DNA of 26,128 bases, from positions 1 through 26,128 of the IMG/VR virus record IMGVR_UViG_3300017967_000177, one strand, 5' to 3'. The position numbers and the translations under genes are program-made. Source of the stretch: a virus. Shown here one piece after another: positions 22,393-26,128 of the stretch. Position 1 is the stretch's first letter. Each line of letters opens with the position of its first letter. Below the pieces are notes generated by a model, which was given only the letters and a program-made list of their open reading frames with translations, was not told where the DNA came from and did not search any database.

Positions 22393-22764
22393 ATGAAGTT
22401 CTCTGAGTTGAATGAAGAGAATTATATTCTCTTCGCTATCCAACATTATGACAATCCATCAGCAGTAACTAAGGATGATTTCTTAGAAGACTTGAGGCGT
22501 TTTAAGTATATAAAACGCCTCATCAATAAGTATCTTAAGAACGGCGATGTTAAATTACATCTATTGCTGAATCATATCATCCTCGTTTATAATGTGTTTG
22601 GTGAAGCCGCAGCTCCCCTTCTTTTTTACAAGATGGATAAGGAGTATTGGTCAATCATTAAGTCTATTATGATATTCTTAGACAGGTATCCTGAGAAGGA
22701 AACCGCTACGCTTAAGAGTATTCCAATCAACGAAAAAATTATACAGGAGTTGAGTAAGATATGA
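22393..22764 (+). CDS. conserved T4-like phage protein of unknown function, 123 residues
   Basis: A helical protein of a kind widespread in T4-like phages: MKFSELNEENYILFAIQHYD (1-20) and EDLRRFKYIKRLINKY (32-47), then LHLLLNHIILVYNVFG (55-70) and YWSIIKSIMIFLDRYP (84-99). I recognise the pattern but know of no assigned function. No membrane or catalytic motif is evident. It starts eight bases after the Ig-domain gene and overlaps the next gene by 4 bases (ATGA). Confidence 0.7.
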   Translation: MKFSELNEENYILFAIQHYDNPSAVTKDDFLEDLRRFKYIKRLINKYLKNGDVKLHLLLNHIILVYNVFGEAAAPLLFYKMDKEYWSIIKSIMIFLDRYPEKETATLKSIPINEKIIQELSKI

Positions 22765-23438
22765 TGGGGTCCGCTGGGATCACTAACGTTGGTCCAATCA
22801 ATACACCTGTCACTGGCACTGGTGCTATTGCTGGCTTCGATCCAATTATGTCTTGGAAGAAAGCAGCAAAGAGGAAAGCTGCTGGTAAGGCATGGGATAA
22901 GCGCAGGAACGATCCTTCATACATAGATGGTAGGTCTAAAGCTGCCCGCAAACTTGTTAAACGTCTCGCTAAACGAAAGAAAAAAATGTCAGAAGAATTC
23001 CTTCTAGAATCTGGAGAAGCCACCAAGCAAGCTTACAAGTTCATTTCTCAGCGCCGTAAGGTGCAGAAGAAACAAGAACGTGAGAAGCGTGCGGCTAACC
23101 GTAAGCAAGAGATCGGTACCATCGCTAGAGCGAAGGCATCTGACTATCAAAAGAAAGCAAAGGATCGTCAGAAGAAACTGTCCCAGAACCTTCAGAAGCA
23201 AAAGTCTGAATCGTTTGATGGTCTTACCTATCTGATGAGCTTGATTGAGCAAGTTCAGGACACCAACACCAACCCAGTAACCTATTTCTTCAATGATGAT
23301 AGCGAACTGGAACTGACTCAAGAAGCAGCAGCGTATGTCCTGATCAAGTTTAATGAACTGAGTGAAGAACACAAAGATGAATTCGTCAACACCCTCCCTG
23401 AATCAGCCACTTTCACCGAAGGGTTTATCGAAATCTGA
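22761..23438 (+). CDS. strongly basic protein of unknown function, 225 residues
   Basis: Not recognised. After a glycine/proline-rich start (TPVTGTGAIAGFDPIMSW) comes a Lys/Arg-rich region, about residues 33-150, with long charged helices such as KLVKRLAKRKKKMSEEF and RRKVQKKQEREKRAANRK, likely coiled coil or nucleic-acid binding. The last 65 residues are acidic and more globular (YLMSLIEQVQDTNTNPVTYF onward). Charge asymmetry and late position suggest a scaffold, internal head or DNA-condensing protein, but this is inference. Either ATG at 22761 or the ATG at 22764 could be the start. The 3' end overlaps the next oxygenase gene by 62 bases. Confidence 0.6.
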   Translation: MMGSAGITNVGPINTPVTGTGAIAGFDPIMSWKKAAKRKAAGKAWDKRRNDPSYIDGRSKAARKLVKRLAKRKKKMSEEFLLESGEATKQAYKFISQRRKVQKKQEREKRAANRKQEIGTIARAKASDYQKKAKDRQKKLSQNLQKQKSESFDGLTYLMSLIEQVQDTNTNPVTYFFNDDSELELTQEAAAYVLIKFNELSEEHKDEFVNTLPESATFTEGFIEI

Positions 23439-24087
23439 ACTCCAGTGTGGGTTCCATGATATCCTAAAGTTCAATCCTAGACTTCAACTCCTTGTGGATT
23501 CCTGGCGAGAGATCCATGAGGAGTTTGTTGCGTCTAGAGATAAGTTGGCAATGATCAACTGGGGTGCCATGGGGGACACGGACACTGGATACTTTGGTGA
23601 ACTTACCAAGGCAGAGCATGATGGATACTGGAAGAACATTCCTCTGTATGGTAGTGGTCATGAGTATAGTAAGACTTTGATCGATGCTCCTGGTCAGAAT
23701 AGAAATGATCTTGGGTTCGTGGCAGAGCATCAAAGTAACTGTGAGATGTTATCTAAATTAGTATCCACCGCTAGGAAAGCCAACTGCTATCGTAGAGTGG
23801 GAATCAATCTGCTGAATGCTGGTGAGCAAATTGCCAGGCATACTGATAATGATCCCAACCCTCCAGATGGATTGTTGATGCGTGTTCTGTGGGGATTGGA
23901 CGTACCTACAGATGGCAAAGCAATACTTGCCCTACATAATCCTATGACGGGTAAGTTAGAACACAAGCAGTTTAAGAACAACGAGTTTATATGCTTTTGG
24001 GGTTCTCAATACCATGCGGTGTATAATACTCTCAAGTCCCCTCGTTATGTTTTGGTTATAGATCATGAGATTCGGACGGATTTCTAA
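23377..24087 (+). CDS. predicted Fe(II)/2-oxoglutarate oxygenase (His-x-Asp, hydroxylase-like)
   Basis: A 236-residue protein with a clear 2OG core in its second half. Metal ligands are His155-x-Asp157 (ARHTDNDPNPPDG) and His213 (FWGSQYHAVYN), and Arg223 (KSPRYVLVIDHE) is placed to bind 2-oxoglutarate. The strand GLLMRVLWGLDVP and the NNEFICFW segment complete the barrel. The spacing resembles aspartyl/asparaginyl hydroxylase-like proteins with an intact acidic ligand. ATG 23377 is the best start; a GTG at 23362 is possible, and no start codon occurs later before the conserved region. Translation begins 62 bases inside the previous gene. It overlaps the next oxygenase gene by 23 bases. Substrate unknown. 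Confidence 0.75.
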   Translation: MNSSTPSLNQPLSPKGLSKSELQCGFHDILKFNPRLQLLVDSWREIHEEFVASRDKLAMINWGAMGDTDTGYFGELTKAEHDGYWKNIPLYGSGHEYSKTLIDAPGQNRNDLGFVAEHQSNCEMLSKLVSTARKANCYRRVGINLLNAGEQIARHTDNDPNPPDGLLMRVLWGLDVPTDGKAILALHNPMTGKLEHKQFKNNEFICFWGSQYHAVYNTLKSPRYVLVIDHEIRTDF

Positions 24088-24913
24088 TGTACTGACAGAA
24101 CAAGACTGTCATGCCATTACCGATAAAGTTAAAAAGATACATCCAGTTTGGTTGAACCGTAGTACATGTAAGCCTAAGGTTCCCTTCTACACTCTTGGTG
24201 CCACTACATATCTGGAAGGGTGTGAAGATATCAAGAAGTATCATAAGCACAAGAGTCTACTCAATCCTATTCTTAATAAGCACTTCAGATATCTGTACGA
24301 TATTGTCTGTGATCGACTGAGCATTGAGTTAGATGCTCCTGTGGTTGTAGACGATATGCTTGGATACCCTGGGTTTCATATCTTCGGACTCAAGCCTGGG
24401 GATACTGGTAATCCTGCGATGCTAAAGGCATTAGAGCAGCCACTTGCCAGCATTCATCTGGACATCCAATACAAAGAGCATGGACCGTATTGGAAAACAT
24501 ATGATGAAGTTGACTTCGAGAATCCTTTGTCATTCACTCTCGCAATTAAACTTCCAAAGACAGGTGGTGGTTTATACATCTGGGATTGGATGAAGTTTGA
24601 CGATGGTCTGATTAAAGATTTTAATTTCCAGGAAGAACGCGAGAAGGGAGATTGGATATCTAATCAGTTCATTGAGCATAGTAAAGAGAATATCAAAAAC
24701 AATCCAAACCTATGGGAGAATGACTCTGCTTCTTTCTATAAGCCAGATGGGAACCCTCTAGTTGAAATGTATCATGAGGGAAGCATGGTGTGGTTTACTG
24801 GGCATGTTTTACATCAGATTATCCCTGGGTATAATCTTGAGCCTGATGACATGAGAGTCACTCTTCAGGGTCATGGTGTAAAGTGTGATGGTACTTGGAG
24901 GATATACTTTTGA
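24065..24913 (+). CDS. predicted Fe(II)/2-oxoglutarate oxygenase, tandem paralog A
   Basis: A 282-residue protein whose order of motifs is repeated in the next gene. YPGFHIFGL (101-109), His131-x-Asp133 in ASIHLDIQ, the strand PLSFTLAIKLPKTGGGLYIWD (a beta-hairpin), WFTGHVLHQI with His250 and Arg264 in DMRVTLQGHGV give a complete predicted metal and 2OG site. The C-terminus GTWRIYF matches GKWKLFW in the paralog. It is larger than the other oxygenases because of an N-terminal helical domain (about 1-100) and a mid-barrel insert (about 178-235). Gene duplication next door suggests a paired function or two related substrates. No family-level substrate is known to me. Confidence 0.72.
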   Translation: MRFGRISNVLTEQDCHAITDKVKKIHPVWLNRSTCKPKVPFYTLGATTYLEGCEDIKKYHKHKSLLNPILNKHFRYLYDIVCDRLSIELDAPVVVDDMLGYPGFHIFGLKPGDTGNPAMLKALEQPLASIHLDIQYKEHGPYWKTYDEVDFENPLSFTLAIKLPKTGGGLYIWDWMKFDDGLIKDFNFQEEREKGDWISNQFIEHSKENIKNNPNLWENDSASFYKPDGNPLVEMYHEGSMVWFTGHVLHQIIPGYNLEPDDMRVTLQGHGVKCDGTWRIYF

Positions 24914-25785
24914 ACCTAGGTATTTTTAGAGTCTTAACCTTGGATGAGGTTGATACTGTTTATGCTGAAATCTTATCTCTCAAGAAGATTTGGAAACCCA
25001 GAACTAACTGGCATCCTACTAATGGTAATCTTGGTGATGAGGATCTAGAGAATTATATTCATTACTATACTCTTGGTACTACTCTCTACATGGATGCTTC
25101 TGACTATGGATGGAAGCATTACATGAAGTACAAGCATGTAACTAATCAGATTCTGATGAAGAAACTTGGTTGGTTGTATGATGAGTTTAAGTATGCTATC
25201 AGTGAAGCGTTGGGGGAAGAGTGTGAGTATGAAGGTGAACTTGCTTTGCCTGGGTTTCACATCTATAACTTCGATAGGAATCCTGATCCAAAGCATCATC
25301 ATCGCTGCTTACATATTGACGGTCAGTTTATGCACGCCCTCCCATGGCTTGCTAGAAAGTATGGTAAAGACATAGATGTACAAACACCCCTGTCGTATAC
25401 ATTCACCATCACAAGACCCTCTAGAGGGTCTGCTATCGCCTTCTGGGGACTTCCAGGTGACTTGAGTGCTAAGGCAGTGGAATTGAAAAAAAGTTATCCA
25501 CATCCTATAATTGATAGGTATGAGAACGTAGAGTATGTCAAAACAATTAGAGACCGTAGAGCCATCGAACAACCATGGAAGTACGAATTATTTGATGAGG
25601 ATCCTGGCGATCTGGGGTCTTACATCCCTCACGTCTTTCCTCACACTCCTGGGTATAGTTTCTTCTACACAGGAAAAATAATCCATCAAATGATTCTTGG
25701 TGATCAGTTTGAGGATGGTGATTCTCGCATCACATTCCAGGGTCATGGACTAAAAATTAATGGTAAGTGGAAATTGTTCTGGTGA
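24910..25785 (+). CDS. predicted Fe(II)/2-oxoglutarate oxygenase, tandem paralog B (TTG start)
   Basis: A 291-residue paralog of the preceding gene. Shared segments include YTLGTTLYMD against YTLGATTYLE, LALPGFHIYNF against GYPGFHIFGL, and YTGKIIHQM against FTGHVLHQI. Metal ligands are His135-x-Asp137 (RCLHIDGQ) and His259, with Arg273 in DSRITFQGHGL. The TTG at 24910 overlaps the previous stop (TTGA) and gives an N-terminus, MNLGIFRVLTLDEVD, that aligns with MRFGRISNVLTEQD of the paralog; an in-frame TTG at 24895 is less likely. An 18-bp perfect palindrome sits within the gene at 25414-25431. A late promoter follows its stop. Confidence 0.72.
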   Translation: MNLGIFRVLTLDEVDTVYAEILSLKKIWKPRTNWHPTNGNLGDEDLENYIHYYTLGTTLYMDASDYGWKHYMKYKHVTNQILMKKLGWLYDEFKYAISEALGEECEYEGELALPGFHIYNFDRNPDPKHHHRCLHIDGQFMHALPWLARKYGKDIDVQTPLSYTFTITRPSRGSAIAFWGLPGDLSAKAVELKKSYPHPIIDRYENVEYVKTIRDRRAIEQPWKYELFDEDPGDLGSYIPHVFPHTPGYSFFYTGKIIHQMILGDQFEDGDSRITFQGHGLKINGKWKLFW

Positions 25786-25791
25786 TAAATA
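25784..25791 (+). promoter_or_regulatory. T4-type late promoter GATAAATA
   Basis: GATAAATA overlaps the stop codon of the preceding oxygenase gene and lies 28 bases before the ATG of the coiled-coil protein, the same geometry as the late promoters at 18332 and 21775. Confidence 0.65.
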
Positions 25792-25819
25792 TTAATTGAC
25801 CCTTTGACTTCTACATGGG

Positions 25820-26128
25820 ATGGATGTCAACTCAGCTATTATTGAGAGGCTAGAGAGAGTCGTAGAATCTCTCCAAGATAATAGTATTAAGATGGGTCAG
25901 CTCCTAGCAGTTCATCAAGAGAAACTGGAGCAGCAGGAAAAGGTAGATGATATCCTCTTCACCAAGATTGATCACCTTCATAAAGATCTCCACGAGAAGA
26001 CTGACGAGATCAAGAAAGGGTGTGAGCGTGACATCATGATGGTGGATGGTCGCCTCAGAACTCTTGAAAGGAAACTCTGGAGCATCGCTGGTGGTCTTGT
26101 GGTAGTCAGCATCATCTTCTCCTCAGGT
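25820..26128 (+). CDS. coiled-coil protein with C-terminal membrane segment (XhlA-like), 3' end missing
   Basis: The frame is open to the last base; 103 codons are visible, beginning MDVNSAIIERLERVVESLQD. A long heptad-type coiled coil (about residues 5-85) is followed by LERKLWSIAGGLVVVSIIF, a probable transmembrane helix at the window edge. This coiled coil plus short C-terminal membrane helix resembles XhlA/hemolysin-type phage proteins that sit near holins and help lysis. No holin or endolysin is in view, so a lysis role is inference. The ATG at 25820 gives the open frame; the ATG at 25815 reads into a stop within a few codons. Confidence 0.6.
   Translation, partial: MDVNSAIIERLERVVESLQDNSIKMGQLLAVHQEKLEQQEKVDDILFTKIDHLHKDLHEKTDEIKKGCERDIMMVDGRLRTLERKLWSIAGGLVVVSIIFSSG

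Noticed and set aside
22973-22990. A-rich run in the basic protein gene as a second frameshift site
   Set aside because: The -1 frame reaches a stop within about 30 codons and no ORF is joined, so there is no sign of a functional product.

Overview
The window is a 26.1 kb piece of a T4-like marine myovirus genome, most likely a cyanophage of the Synechococcus/Prochlorococcus type. Evidence for this is a T4-order replication block (gp45, gp44, gp62, RegA, gp43, UvsX, gp41) interleaved with cyanophage auxiliary genes: a CobS-like AAA+ ATPase, a PebS-type bilin reductase, an Hsp20 chaperone and a MazG pyrophosphohydrolase. TATAAATA-type late promoters also occur. Every gene is on the + strand, packed with ATGA, TGATG or longer overlaps. 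No tRNA, rRNA, CRISPR array, insertion sequence or gene-free stretch over 300 bases was seen. Identifications are by eye from motifs and remembered family sequences; no database search was run.

Layout. 1-1670: 3' part of cobS, a pebS-like bilin reductase and a DUF3310-like protein. 1657-6859: clamp and clamp loader (gp45, gp44, gp62) and regA, interrupted by three predicted Fe(II)/2-oxoglutarate (2OG) oxygenases, a Dam-type methylase and a small hypothetical gene. regA carries an in-frame ochre codon. 6860-8562: a terminator, hsp20, then a consensus sigma70-type promoter folded into a terminator-like hairpin, driving three tandem paralogous Sm-like small proteins. 8559-13996: gp43 polymerase, UvsX recombinase, a 2OG oxygenase and gp41 helicase. 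13993-18331: a 59-residue ORF, mazG behind a second consensus promoter, a small ORF, another 2OG oxygenase, and a three-gene cassette (possible nuclease, ligase-like nucleotidyltransferase, T-x-G-H nucleotidyltransferase). 18332-26128: a late region with likely virion proteins, an Ig-domain protein, a conserved T4-like protein, four more 2OG oxygenases, and a coiled-coil/membrane protein running off the end.

How it fits together: the left two-thirds is a phage replisome plus genes that would adjust host pigment, nucleotide and stress metabolism. The right third is probably expressed late and looks structural. The most unusual points are: (i) nine predicted Fe/2OG oxygenases from several subfamilies in 26 kb, including a tandem duplicate; (ii) regA split by one stop codon; (iii) a perfect A AAA AAG slippery heptamer directly before a stop, with the -1 frame open straight into the next ORF; (iv) three consecutive Sm-like paralogs; and (v) the nuclease/ligase/nucleotidyltransferase cassette, the best candidate here for an uncharacterised nucleic-acid-modifying system.
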